Shown here piece by piece: positions 54,101 through 62,207 of a DNA stretch of 64,000 nucleotides (position 1 is its first letter; each line of letters begins with the position of its first letter). The translations under genes and the position numbers were made by a program. A model generated the notes under the pieces. It saw only the letters and a program-made list of their open reading frames with translations, made no database searches and was not told the origin of the DNA. The stretch is taken from contig NZ_JFHK01000003.1 of the NCBI RefSeq assembly GCF_001636545.1, positions 62,001 through 126,000 on the forward strand, written 5' to 3'. The stretch comes from Kosmotoga arenicorallina S304 (GTDB taxonomy: Bacteria; Thermotogota; Thermotogae; Petrotogales; Kosmotogaceae).

Positions 54101-55060
54101 AAGAGTTACGGTGTTGATACTGGATATGATTTTTATTTCGCTCGGGAAGAGGAAATCAGGAGGAAAATCGAGAATATGGTAGTTAGAGAAGCAAAAACAG
54201 GTGCACAACCTTCTAAAGAAGGCGGGTCATTTCATGTGATAGAAAAGCCAACGAAGCTCGTTCAAGACGAGATCATCTGGCTTGATGTAATGAATAAAGG
54301 GTATCCGGGATACAGGTTCAGTATGTCCCCTGATGGCGAAAAACTACTAATAGAACTTCAAGCCAATACAAGTGCAGATAAACGATTCAGACTCTACAAT
54401 TTAGCCAAACACGAATTTGAACAGCTAGTTTTACCCTCAAAGGCAACAGAAATAATTTCCAGCGGGGGGTACAATTTTAACTGGACAGCAGATAACGAAC
54501 TTTACATATATTCCTATGATGGCAAAGGGGTAATAATAACCGACAATGGGAATGTTGAGGACAAACCAATCACTACTATTACGGGAGTTGCTTTATACGG
54601 GTCAAGCTCTTCAGGTGAATTCATTCTTGCCAGAGAACTCTACGGAAAAATTTACTTGCTGAAATCAGATGACGCTTCATACAGAAATATAGGTACAAGC
54701 TATAAAGACAAAGCACTTCAATGGATACCCGGAACAGACATGGTATTTTTCATAGATGAAAGCAATATGGTCAACGTGTACGATGCTCAAAAGGATTCTT
54801 TGAGCACCTACCAAACCCTTTTTGATGGTTATGTTTGCGCTGTCTTGCCAGGTGGCAAATGGTTTGTCTTCGGAGAAGGTTTTGAGTTAAAGGCTATGAA
54901 AATAGATGGCTCTGAAATCACGACTCTTTTGAGGCTAGAAGAAAGTAGCCTTGCTTTAATTGCAGGTGTGTATCCATTATACGGTAACAACATACTCGTT
55001 CTATGGATGAATCACGGAGATAAATTTGACTATGGTGTTCAGGTTTGCACTATTGAGTGA
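51137..55060 (+). CDS. Very large exported coiled-coil / beta-propeller-like protein
   Basis: This 1307-residue protein has signal peptide YFAMWFFILLSLVALSEPTNA. Residues ~30-1020 are almost entirely charged alpha-helix with coiled-coil-like spacing and no recognised enzyme motif. Residues ~1040-1307 change to beta-strand repeats (LDVMNKGYPGYRFSMSPDG, WIPGTDMVFFIDESN) like a TolB/WD40-type propeller. The GTG start follows AGGAGG. No close family is recognised. It probably sits in the periplasm or toga space as a scaffold or linker. The 3' end touches the convergent methyltransferase gene. Confidence 0.7.
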   Translation: MKKYFAMWFFILLSLVALSEPTNALEHQISSISELNKAYSRALQNLIDHTGLFKSGSDYFYDALYSKDPLLKRFQSDVAEKVKKINEARSRGASQEELVKLQLEYQKAKLMENKQLVALVESNLYNSIDYVVSESLKGSLETATKVINDVLSNWRSILEPLLEGDFGGVIKNAILQLIDSTYKVTFIDYCKNNYGATDKIANYWWKTYFVEPFQNSEEKKLLDKVLTKASDDLKEKLKSKLTERLKLVILNKGGELTKDAIEETVKNKAEGILKNLIETPSLIVELFVKYYNVADFQLMFNDLATNEIFFIKQIRELVGNDESEINRCYFDKAYFLEKKKQSLNKQLPDMKPHNSTKSITTKEEIIPEEITEKIQKTISKEDPALEISTVESIEKQLETMNSSLPGEIIPFPDKSEQLIEELFAKLENDEISLGAYKAEAQQVISLYSSSVALAKNKILESLKAQYEKGELSYDEYSNRKKEVVKKVDKYIAAVSDRYAKFELKIKDAQSTFKKQFFNTVSSVDIGNEIRNIDSTMNRKIEDFKKLYHNKTGQYVPQYTVSVSFTQMINAFSNENNGFGKSFVANLYSNSPSVFLLEHGSWIVENLLALFYEENQLIQNLLDSTNKLWEELLTLFDNVPKYYYTNESGENLLVDGINSIQSLRNSLLNRLQALMNWESPLSDWTYLLEEKNAKTKIYLEAYLVFQQEKVELFNEFLQRLTDDFDSLEVRYLEAWRTDRIEGMCQTLVNMWHEKITPDTAKEKLKLLALSTKDVDAQYQNWLQLREDLSQLSNEINSIKNDGVSLLNLAESQVTSNYMKALIEKNEKLKNEASQSLKNYEKASLDDYRHDLIGRIRDFSNKIVDFENYPDDLIRGERAYYIRILIRNAGIQKEGMSYPLSFDNPYIAGATNGNLEMALKLCESFRDFLKEAETRSLAKNEANKVMEKFLDDIEPDVEKIVAKGNFITRERKEELLSLLDEAHESAIETIKSYGVDTGYDFYFAREEEIRRKIENMVVREAKTGAQPSKEGGSFHVIEKPTKLVQDEIIWLDVMNKGYPGYRFSMSPDGEKLLIELQANTSADKRFRLYNLAKHEFEQLVLPSKATEIISSGGYNFNWTADNELYIYSYDGKGVIITDNGNVEDKPITTITGVALYGSSSSGEFILARELYGKIYLLKSDDASYRNIGTSYKDKALQWIPGTDMVFFIDESNMVNVYDAQKDSLSTYQTLFDGYVCAVLPGGKWFVFGEGFELKAMKIDGSEITTLLRLEESSLALIAGVYPLYGNNILVLWMNHGDKFDYGVQVCTIE

Positions 55061-55062
55061 AT

Positions 55063-55842
55063 CTATATTCTTTTCCAGTAAGCTCTTTTGAAGCCATCGC
55101 CGGGTTCTTCAAATATTTTCCAGCTGAAATTTTGCGAAACGAGGAATTCGTGGATCTCGTTGTCTTTATTGTTGTTCCCCGGAAATAGAACGACCTGGCC
55201 TCCGGGTTTCGTAACTCTTAGCATCTCAGAATACTCTTTTTCCGGTTCATCGCCAAAAACATGTCCACCCATAGTGACGTCAAAAAAGGCATTTTCAAAA
55301 GGAATGTCTGTAAGTACGCTGTCGCATACATATAAGTTATTCACGCCAAGCTTCAACGCCTTTTCCTTAAGGTATCTCCTGAGGTTAGTAACCGGTTCAA
55401 GAGCATATACTACCCTTGCTTTTCTTGTCGCTACAAAGGTCAGCCTTCCGGTTCCAGCCCCTATATCAAGCACCCTTTTGCCAGAAAAATCCACTATCGA
55501 AGTCAGTTCAGAATCATCCCATTTTAAAAATTCGAGCTCATCATAACGTTCTGGCTTGAAGATATACACAATCCAGTCATTTATGGCTTCCATTACGGCA
55601 ATTTCCGCTTTTCTTGCTTCTTTTTGAGAGGGATTTTTCCCCTCGGTAATATTTTCAAAAAATTCTCTTCTCTCAGGAACAAGGTTGCAGAAATACCATT
55701 TCATGGCTGGATTTGCTGCAAGTGCAGTTCCTAAAGCATCTTCAATTTTGCAGTCATTGGAAATCCATAGAACATGCTCTCTTTCAAGCATGAGCAACCA
55801 GTTAAAGTTGAGTTCCTTTACATCCAGCCAACCAAGCCCCAC
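55063..55842 (-). CDS. Class I SAM-dependent methyltransferase
   Basis: GTG 55842 is used because AAGGAGGGG lies just upstream and inside the longer frame starting at TTG 55860; 259 residues. RVLDIGAGTGRL (SAM motif I), VYALEPVTNL (motif II acid) and ENAFFDVTMGGHVFGDEPEKE are clear. An N-terminal ~90-residue extension rich in Trp and Glu precedes the Rossmann fold. The methyl acceptor cannot be predicted. It is convergent with the large exported protein and 78 nt from the broken beta-barrel gene, facing away from it. Confidence 0.88.
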   Translation of the reverse strand: MGLGWLDVKELNFNWLLMLEREHVLWISNDCKIEDALGTALAANPAMKWYFCNLVPERREFFENITEGKNPSQKEARKAEIAVMEAINDWIVYIFKPERYDELEFLKWDDSELTSIVDFSGKRVLDIGAGTGRLTFVATRKARVVYALEPVTNLRRYLKEKALKLGVNNLYVCDSVLTDIPFENAFFDVTMGGHVFGDEPEKEYSEMLRVTKPGGQVVLFPGNNNKDNEIHEFLVSQNFSWKIFEEPGDGFKRAYWKRI

Positions 55843-55919
55843 AATATTCCCCTCCTTCAATATTGCTGCTGAAGGATTAGAATTATTATATCATCAGCAA
55901 TGGGAGAGAAGGTGGAAAC

Positions 55920-56361
55920 ATGTTAAAAGTGGTGGTAATCTTTTTTTGCTTTTAATGGTTAGTACAGCACTTGGAGCAGGAATTTTTGAAGTGAATGTCA
56001 GTGATGGGTTTATGTATTTGCTTTCCGCTGAACTGTCTCACATTTTCCCCGGAGGTCTTGGCTTTAGCGCAAGGCTTGGCCTTATTCCACCCATTATTCC
56101 GGGATCGATATTTACTGCTACCTTTGATGTCTTCGGGGGTTATATAAATATTTCAAACATTTCTATTACAGACTAAATGGAGGCTTAATGCTAACAACAC
56201 CTCTCAAAAACCTTGATGCCAAATTGATGTCTATGATCAGTCCAGAAATCGGCTGGCGTTTTTCGTGGTTTAAGATAAAAATAGGCGGGGCAGTCGTTTA
56301 TGATTTCTCAGGCGATCAACCAGCATTCTTGCCTTATGTAAATGCGGGAATCGTTTTTTGA
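55920..56361 (+). pseudogene. Frameshifted small outer-membrane beta-barrel gene
   Basis: The sequence starts MLKVVVIFF in frame 0 (55920), continues LLLMVSTALGAGIFEVNVSD in frame 2, then FYYRLNGGLMLTTPLKNLDAK...PYVNAGIVF in frame 1 (56161-56361). Each join is fixed by adding one T: the run of seven T at 55941 and the ATTTC at about 56159. The rebuilt ~147-residue product has a signal peptide, alternating beta strands and a C-terminal Phe, the hallmark of outer-membrane barrels. GGAGAGAAGG precedes the ATG. It may be a recent pseudogene or carry two homopolymer sequencing errors. Confidence 0.72.
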
Positions 56362-56625
56362 AACGAAAATCCGTTCTGAGTTCTCGAAAAATTCTTCAAG
56401 TTGGTTTGATAAAACTGCCGATGCAGCTGGTTTTAGAATCGAGAGCTGAGACAAAGATTTCTTTTTCGTTCTCATTATTCTTGCTTTTTCGTGCTATGCT
56501 CAACTTACATACAACCCACAACCAACAACGCACAACCCATACGACGCACAACCAACAACCGACAACACACAATCCGATCTTTACTTTAGCTCAGCATAGC
56601 TGTTGCAAAGCAGCTCTCTCAATTC
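56362..56625. repeat. Dispersed intergenic repeat, copy 3 (CAACCAACAACGCACAAC-rich)
   Basis: This 264-nt gene-free region holds stacked CAACCAACAACGCACAAC-type units (56512-56575) and, on the minus strand, GAGAGCTGCTTTGCAAC resembling the hairpin start at 63895. TTCTCGAAAAATTC and TTAGAATCGAGAGC tracts are also here. Open frames in it are low-complexity translations of the repeats. Confidence 0.75.
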
Positions 56626-58002
56626 TCAAAGCCCCAAACCGGTACTATGTTTCCCAAGAAGCTTGGCTTTAAGTTCAGAGATTTTAGTTTCTGTTTCTTC
56701 TGCGGCAATTTCCCATATATCTTTTCTCTCTTCATGAGATCTCTTTATCCACTTTTGAACACGCTCGTATCCATAGGCTGTTATCATTGGTGTAAACACG
56801 GTTTCACTTTTAAGAAGATTCTCTTGTGCTTTATCTTTGTTTGCCTTTATTTCAGGTATGTATCTTTCAAGGCTTTTGGCAGCATTGGCGAGAAACCTCA
56901 GGGATTTCAATGTATAGTGGACTATAAGGGGTACGAAGGGATTTAGCTCGAGGTTTCCCGAAGAAACTGCAAAGTTCACAGCCACATCATGTGCCAACAC
57001 GCTTATTGCCATTTGAATCGAATATTCTGGCACTACCGGATTTATTTTGCCCGGCATAATAGAGCTCCCGGCTTGAACTTTAGGCAATTCAAGTTCTCCA
57101 AAACCCGCATTAGGGCCACTACCAAGAAGCCGTATATCGTTGGAGATTTTTAGCAGATTTGTCGCAAGTGATTTCAACAACCCGTGAATCTCTGCAAACA
57201 CATCCATATTCTGGGTAGCATCGATCAGATTTTCTGCTTTCGCAACTCTTATTCCTGATATGTTCCTGAGTTCATTCACTATCGATAGCACAAATCTCTT
57301 ATCAGCCGCTATGCCAGTACCAATAGCTGTCCCACCAAGATTTACCGTGCGAATTCGTTCTTCTACCTTGTATAGTCTCCAGCGGTCCCTGCTAATGGCT
57401 TCAGCCATTGCACCAAATTCCTGCCCCAGAGAAATGGGAACAGCATCCATAAGTTGTGTCCTTCCTGGTTTCATGACACTCCAGAATTCTTTTTCTTTTT
57501 CCTGTAAGACTGCTTGAAGCCTTTCCACCGTAGAAACAAGTTCTTTTAGCAAAACAATGACTGCCATTTTTCCGGCAGTAGGGAAGGTATCATTCGTCGA
57601 TTGAAATTTGTTAACGTCATCAAGGGGATGAACAAGGTACTCCCCTTTTTTGCCTCCAAGGATTTCCGTTGCCCTGTTAGCTATAACCTCGTTGATATTC
57701 ATATTTATTGATGTTCCCGCACCACCCGAAAGGGGATCGACGACAATTTGACCAGAAAGGGCCCCATTTATCAACTCATCACAGGCTTTACATATGGCAT
57801 CGCTTTTTTCCCTGGAAAGAAAACCAAGTTTGCCATTTAATGAAGCTGCAGCCTTTTTTACATAACCATAGGCACGTATAAATTCTTTATCCAGTTTTTC
57901 GCCAGTATTATGGAAATTCTTCAACGCCCTTTGCGTATGTGCTCCCCAATATGCTTCTTCGGGTATTTCAATGTTTCCTAAGCCATCATTTTCTACTCTC
58001 AT
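56626..58002 (-). CDS. aspA: Aspartate ammonia-lyase (aspartase/fumarase family)
   Basis: ATG 58002 is chosen over the frame start at 58125 because GGCGGTGA precedes it and the longer N-terminus is repeat-derived; 458 residues. The family signature GSSIMPGKINPVVPE is present, with the aspartase-type GGAGTSINMNINEVIANRA and MDAVPISLGQEFGAMAE. It reversibly converts aspartate to fumarate and ammonia. Fumarase C would share the fold, but the SINMNINEV and VIVLLKELV motifs favour aspartase. It lies downstream of hydF across a repeat. Confidence 0.9.
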   Translation of the reverse strand: MRVENDGLGNIEIPEEAYWGAHTQRALKNFHNTGEKLDKEFIRAYGYVKKAAASLNGKLGFLSREKSDAICKACDELINGALSGQIVVDPLSGGAGTSINMNINEVIANRATEILGGKKGEYLVHPLDDVNKFQSTNDTFPTAGKMAVIVLLKELVSTVERLQAVLQEKEKEFWSVMKPGRTQLMDAVPISLGQEFGAMAEAISRDRWRLYKVEERIRTVNLGGTAIGTGIAADKRFVLSIVNELRNISGIRVAKAENLIDATQNMDVFAEIHGLLKSLATNLLKISNDIRLLGSGPNAGFGELELPKVQAGSSIMPGKINPVVPEYSIQMAISVLAHDVAVNFAVSSGNLELNPFVPLIVHYTLKSLRFLANAAKSLERYIPEIKANKDKAQENLLKSETVFTPMITAYGYERVQKWIKRSHEERKDIWEIAAEETETKISELKAKLLGKHSTGLGL

Positions 58003-58024
58003 GCTATCACCGCCATTGTACATC

Positions 58025-58096
58025 TTAAAAGTTACGAGATTCGAGAATCCGAGAACCGAGAAAGAACGAGAAAAAAACTTTGTCTCACGTTCTCGG
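58025..58096. repeat. Dispersed intergenic repeat, copy 4 (GAGAATCCGAGAA tract)
   Basis: A GTTACGAGATTCGAGAATCC-type tract and TCTCACGTTCTCGG sit between aspA and hydF. The same words occur at 13.4, 25.5 and 63.8 kb. Confidence 0.65.
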
Positions 58097-59317
58097 TCAT
58101 TTTCCCGCGTTATAGGTCTCTTCAAGCAAAGCTTGCACTTCCGGGAAGGGCTTCAGGACTCTGTTAATGATACCGTGTAAATATGAAATTACCACGCCGT
58201 AGTTCGAAATAGGAATGCCACGTCTTTTTGCTTCCCTAAGCCTTCGTAGCATCATGGCTCGGGTGAGGGTGCAACCTCCACAGTGTACAATCAGATCCAC
58301 GTTTTCGAGGTCTTCTGGAAATTCCTTTCCTGACTTTATTTCAAACTCTATTCCTCCACCAATGTGATTGGTAAGCCATCGTGGAATTTTTACTCGCCCG
58401 ATGTCTTCAACAAGAGGAATATGAGAGCAGGCTTCCATGATTACCACTTTACTTTCAGGTGTCAAATTTTCAATTGCCTTTACCCCCTTTACCAATTCTA
58501 GAAGATCACCTTTGTGGCGGGCTTCAAGAATGGAAAAAGTTGTAAGAGGTATTTCTTCAGGAACATCAGCAGCTATTCTGCTTATAAGATGCGAATCTGC
58601 AACTACAAGGGCCGGAGGGGTCTTTAGTTTCTCAAGTGTCCATCTTAATTCCCGTTCTTTAACAACAATGCAAATCGCTTCTCTGTCGAGGGTTTCCCTG
58701 ATTGCTTCCACCTGAGGCATAATGAGCTTACCTTTCGGTGCTCCAAGATCTATCGGGACAACCAGTAATACTATTTCGCCACCATCAATCAGGTCAGAGA
58801 GCAAAGGGATTTCTTCTTCCTTCGGGAGTTCTTTGATGATTGATTCTCTGAGTTTTTCTATACCTTCACCTGTTTTTGCTGACACTAATATATGGGGGAA
58901 TTTTTCTATGCGCTTTATTAAATCGGAACGATCAAGATCTATATCGCTTTTGTTAATGGCTATCACAAAGGGGATTTCCATCTTTTCAAAGGAATTTACC
59001 AGCCACTTTTCATAGTCGCTCCAGCTACTATCCACAACAAGAATCGCAAGGTCAATTTTATATAGAGCCTTTTTTGCCCTTTCTACGCGCAGGTTGCCCA
59101 GATCACCTACGTCATCCACACCCGGAGTATCTATAACAGTAACAGGTCCTATGGGGTGTATTTCAAGGGATTTGTATACAGGATCTGTTGTGGTGCCGGG
59201 CTGTTCGCTTACGATAGATATTTCCTGTCCGACAAGTCTGTTTATAAGGCTAGATTTTCCGACATTCCGCTTCCCAAAAAAACCGAGATATTTTCTGTAT
59301 CCACCTGTTGTCAACAT
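58097..59317 (-). CDS. hydF: [FeFe]-hydrogenase maturation GTPase HydF
   Basis: This 406-residue protein has an Era/TrmE-like GTPase domain (KRNVGKSSLINRLVG, DTPGVDDVG, NKSD). The C-terminal iron-sulfur region has MEACSHIPL and VHCGGCTLTRAM, the H/Cys ligand set of HydF. HydF receives the 2Fe precursor made with HydE and HydG and transfers it to the apo-hydrogenase. It overlaps hydE by 7 nt. No hydrogenase structural gene is in the window, so the target enzyme lies elsewhere. Confidence 0.96.
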   Translation of the reverse strand: MLTTGGYRKYLGFFGKRNVGKSSLINRLVGQEISIVSEQPGTTTDPVYKSLEIHPIGPVTVIDTPGVDDVGDLGNLRVERAKKALYKIDLAILVVDSSWSDYEKWLVNSFEKMEIPFVIAINKSDIDLDRSDLIKRIEKFPHILVSAKTGEGIEKLRESIIKELPKEEEIPLLSDLIDGGEIVLLVVPIDLGAPKGKLIMPQVEAIRETLDREAICIVVKERELRWTLEKLKTPPALVVADSHLISRIAADVPEEIPLTTFSILEARHKGDLLELVKGVKAIENLTPESKVVIMEACSHIPLVEDIGRVKIPRWLTNHIGGGIEFEIKSGKEFPEDLENVDLIVHCGGCTLTRAMMLRRLREAKRRGIPISNYGVVISYLHGIINRVLKPFPEVQALLEETYNAGK

Positions 59318-60408
59318 CGATCCATCACTTCCTTTTCGTGTTTCTCAAGTTCTCTGAGGATCTTAACGCTCAATTTGAAGCCCATTTCTTTAAGCCTTTT
59401 GGCTGTTTGAAAAAACTCCACTTTTGCTTTTCCTGTGTAAATCATATAGTCTTTTCTGTATTTTTCCGGCGTGAAATTGCACATTATAACATTGCAGCCA
59501 GCATTGAAAGCCTCAAATTGTTTCTTTTCGTCTATTGTTCCAAGCGCGGTAGTAGCGGGCATGAAAACACGAGGCATAGTAAGCCTGATTGCAGCATACG
59601 TATTCAATGTAAGTTCGGGGTCTCCGTGTGGAAATTTCTGAAGAGGTGTGCCTTCCGCTGGTACAAAGGGTCCTAAGCCAATCATTTTTACCCCAATGCG
59701 CTTCATAAAGAGAATATCATCTGCAATGTCCTCAATAACTTGCCCTGGAAGTCCGATAATATTTCCCGAACCACCTACATAGCCTAATGAAACAATGTAG
59801 TCGAGCAAATCAATTCTTTCATCGTAATCATCATCAGGATGAACCGCTTCAAATATTTTCTTATTAATGGTTTCATGTTTCAACAAGACCTTTGAAGCTC
59901 CTGCGTGTTTTAGTTTTAAATACGCAGGCTTTGGTAGCTCACCGATTGAAAGCGAAACCGGAACATAGGTCGTGCTTCTTATAGTGGATACTATATGCTC
60001 AAGGGTCTCGAGGTCATAATAGGGATCTTCACCTGATTGCAGGATTATTGTGTCAACACCGAGTTTTGCCATATTTATTGCAACAGATATAATTTCATCG
60101 GGTGACATTCTGTATCTGTGTACTTTGTTTGAAGCCCTGATACCACAATAAGCACAATTTTTTCTGCAATAGTTTGAGAACTCAATCACGCCCTTTATGA
60201 AAACCATATCCCCCATGTAATCATGCCTAAAAGCATTAGCCAATTTGAATAAAAGCCTTCTTTCTTCCCCTTCTTCAAGGGTAAGAAGGTATACAATCTC
60301 TTCTTTAGAAAGAGGAATTTCTTCAAGAGCTCTTATAGCGACTGCAAAAAGCTTTTCAAGGCCTTTTTCTTTTATTTCTTTAATAATTTCGAAGCGTTTA
60401 TTATCCAT
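59311..60408 (-). CDS. hydE: [FeFe]-hydrogenase maturation radical SAM enzyme HydE
   Basis: This 365-residue radical SAM protein has the cluster motif CRKNCAYCGIR near residue 72. Its BioB-like barrel, ILQSGEDPYYDLETLEHIV and GSGNIIGLPGQ, match HydE. Its position between hydF and hydG separates it from biotin synthase, and no biotin genes are nearby. It helps build the H-cluster 2Fe subsite. Start 60408 overlaps the small upstream gene by 8 nt, so the cluster is translationally coupled. Confidence 0.95.
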   Translation of the reverse strand: MDNKRFEIIKEIKEKGLEKLFAVAIRALEEIPLSKEEIVYLLTLEEGEERRLLFKLANAFRHDYMGDMVFIKGVIEFSNYCRKNCAYCGIRASNKVHRYRMSPDEIISVAINMAKLGVDTIILQSGEDPYYDLETLEHIVSTIRSTTYVPVSLSIGELPKPAYLKLKHAGASKVLLKHETINKKIFEAVHPDDDYDERIDLLDYIVSLGYVGGSGNIIGLPGQVIEDIADDILFMKRIGVKMIGLGPFVPAEGTPLQKFPHGDPELTLNTYAAIRLTMPRVFMPATTALGTIDEKKQFEAFNAGCNVIMCNFTPEKYRKDYMIYTGKAKVEFFQTAKRLKEMGFKLSVKILRELEKHEKEVMDRC

Positions 60409-60658
60409 TGTTTTCCTCCAAAAAATTTTCGATATCTTTCAATAGATTTATTTTGACATTTTCCTCTACCCTCTCCCCAAAGATTGCAAATTTCCCTATG
60501 GTTATAATTTTTTCTGGTGGAAGAAAATACTCGCTTCCATAGCCACCTATGTAAGCCCAACGCCTTTCATAACATTCAGCAAGCCATAACTTGCAGCCAT
60601 TTTTAGAATATTCTTTAAGCAATTCAAGCACTTTAGAAATAAAGATCTCTTTCACCAT
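60401..60658 (-). CDS. Small conserved-context protein between hydG and hydE
   Basis: This 85-residue acidic/basic mixed protein uses ATG 60658; GAGAGGTTGG precedes it within the hydG end (overlap 26 nt). It has KLWLAECYERRWAYIGGYGS and a predicted alpha/beta fold but no known motif. Overlaps with both neighbours make it a real gene of the maturation operon. A small gene of unknown function occupies the same hydG-hydE gap in other Thermotogales (from memory), so a role in H-cluster assembly or regulation is inferred only. Confidence 0.65.
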   Translation of the reverse strand: MVKEIFISKVLELLKEYSKNGCKLWLAECYERRWAYIGGYGSEYFLPPEKIITIGKFAIFGERVEENVKINLLKDIENFLEENNG

Positions 60659-62033
60659 TTTCCAACCTCTCACAATATTTAAGCAGAGTCTCTTTTATTT
60701 CAGGCTTATCGATACTGCTTATTTCCTCCCGGATTCTTTCCAAGCCAGCTTCTCTGGTCTCAGAAGAAGCGTAATCATTAAGGTATTCGAAAAAGGTAAG
60801 AATGGCATTTGGCTGGCAAAATCTCTTCACAAAACCGGGGATAGCGAATTCCATGAAATGTTCCCCGGTCCTGCCAAGGCGATAACAAGCCGTGCAAAAG
60901 GAAGGAACATAACCGTCTTCGGCCAACTCTCTTATCACAACATCAAGTGGTCTGGTATCACCAAGGGAAAATTGTGATTTCCTATAGGCTTCTTTGTCTT
61001 CAGTGGAATATGCTCCGACACCTATATTTGAACCTGCATCTATTTGTGATACACCCAGTTTTAACACTTCTCTTCTTATTTCTATGGGTTCACGAGCGGT
61101 AAGGATTAACCCTGTATAAGGCACCGCCAGCCTGATTACCGCAACAAGGTGTTTGAAGTCTTCATCTGATACCTGATACGGTGGTTGTTCGGTGATAGGA
61201 GTGCCAATAGCTGGCTCTATCCTCGGGAAAGAGATAGTATGTGGGCCGACACCAAATCGCTCTTCTAAATGAATAGTATGATATAGCAGTCCCATAACTT
61301 CAAATTTCCAGTCGTACAGCCCGAACAAAGCACCAATTCCAACGTCGTCTATACCTGCCTCCATCGCTCTGTCAAGCCCATATAACCTGTACAAAAAATC
61401 CGACTTTGGACCTCTGGGATGCATTTTTTTATACGTCTCAGGGTGATAGGTTTCCTGAAAAATCTGATATGTACCAATTCCAGCTTCCTTGACTTTTTTG
61501 TAATCATCTACTTCAAGAGGAGCTGCGTTTATATTAACCCTTCTGATTTCTCCATTACCTTCTTTTACAGAATATACCTTTCTAACAGTAGCGGCTATGA
61601 AGTCCGCATTATAAAGGGGATGTTCGCCATAAACAAGGATTAGGCGTTTGTGCCCACGTGAGACCAAAGCCTTTGCTTCTGTCTCTAAATCATTCATAGA
61701 AAGTGTTTTTCTTAGCACTTCACGATTGCTCGATCTGAATCCACAATATACACAATCGTTTATACACTTATTGCCAATATACAATGGAGCAAAAAGCACT
61801 ATTCTGTTCCCATAAATCCTTTGTTTTAATTCCTTCGCACCTTCAAAAATGAGCTCCTTTGCCTCGTAACTACTTGCGTTAAGCAGCGTTGCAACTTCTT
61901 CTGGTTCAAGCCTGTTCTTGTCCAGCGAGCGCTGAACGATGGCTTCAATCTTCTTCGGCTCTGGCTCTTTTGTGTTTTCAAGATGGTTTTGAATTTCTTC
62001 AACATCGATAAAATTTTTAAGTTCGGTTTTCAC
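60633..62033 (-). CDS. hydG: [FeFe]-hydrogenase maturation tyrosine lyase HydG
   Basis: This 466-residue protein starts at GTG 62033, preceded by GAGGTGAT, rather than at the longer frame start 62090, which runs into the leader hairpin. Radical SAM motif CINDCVYCGFR is near residue 93. The C-terminal CTACYRLGRTGEHFME contains the CxxC motif that holds the auxiliary cluster; this is diagnostic for HydG over the thiamin enzyme ThiH. It cleaves tyrosine to give CO and CN ligands. It is the first gene of the hydG-orf-hydE-hydF operon. Confidence 0.96.
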   Translation of the reverse strand: MKTELKNFIDVEEIQNHLENTKEPEPKKIEAIVQRSLDKNRLEPEEVATLLNASSYEAKELIFEGAKELKQRIYGNRIVLFAPLYIGNKCINDCVYCGFRSSNREVLRKTLSMNDLETEAKALVSRGHKRLILVYGEHPLYNADFIAATVRKVYSVKEGNGEIRRVNINAAPLEVDDYKKVKEAGIGTYQIFQETYHPETYKKMHPRGPKSDFLYRLYGLDRAMEAGIDDVGIGALFGLYDWKFEVMGLLYHTIHLEERFGVGPHTISFPRIEPAIGTPITEQPPYQVSDEDFKHLVAVIRLAVPYTGLILTAREPIEIRREVLKLGVSQIDAGSNIGVGAYSTEDKEAYRKSQFSLGDTRPLDVVIRELAEDGYVPSFCTACYRLGRTGEHFMEFAIPGFVKRFCQPNAILTFFEYLNDYASSETREAGLERIREEISSIDKPEIKETLLKYCERLENGERDLYF

Positions 62034-62207
62034 AACTATCACCTCAAATAAAAAATCCCCGGCTGAGCCGGGGACAGATTTTATGATCAAGCACGATCAT
62101 ATTATTCGCAAATTTTCTCTGTCCCTCGATCTCAGGAAATCCCTTGATCTCAGGAATGTGATTAATTTCACAAATATTTTACAGGATTTTTTTGACGGTG
62201 AGTTATT
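62034..62207 (-). promoter_or_regulatory. comM-hydG intergenic leader
   Basis: This 174-nt region contains a terminator hairpin close to the hydG start, an ATGATC-AAGCAC-GATCAT inverted repeat (62083-62100) and a near-identical 15-nt direct repeat TCCCTYGATCTCAGG (62122-62136 and 62140-62154, 18-nt period). TAATAT at about 62098-62103 on the minus strand is a weak -10. No standard promoter fits between the hairpin and the hydG ribosome site. Confidence 0.55.
62050..62073 (-). terminator. Terminator/attenuator hairpin just before hydG
   Basis: On the minus strand CCCCGGC-TCA-GCCGGGG (62057-62073) is followed by ATTTTTTATTT and then GAGGT of the hydG ribosome site. It is a canonical intrinsic terminator only about 12 nt from the translation signal of hydG. 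It may end comM transcription, or act as an attenuator for the hyd operon. Confidence 0.8.

Noticed and set aside
55685-56176. Continuous open frame starting inside the methyltransferase
   Set aside because: Only its last part (after 55946) is real, as the frame-shifted middle of the beta-barrel pseudogene; the first part is antisense to the methyltransferase.
56358-56672. Plus-strand open frame rich in Thr, His, Asn and Gln
   Set aside because: It is a translation of the CAACCAACAACGCACAAC repeats, without ribosome site, and overlaps aspA antisense.
59311-62033. Biotin synthase and thiamin ThiH as functions for the two radical SAM genes
   Set aside because: The linked hydF, the CTACYRxGRTG motif of HydG and the lack of biotin or thiamin genes point to hydrogenase maturation.
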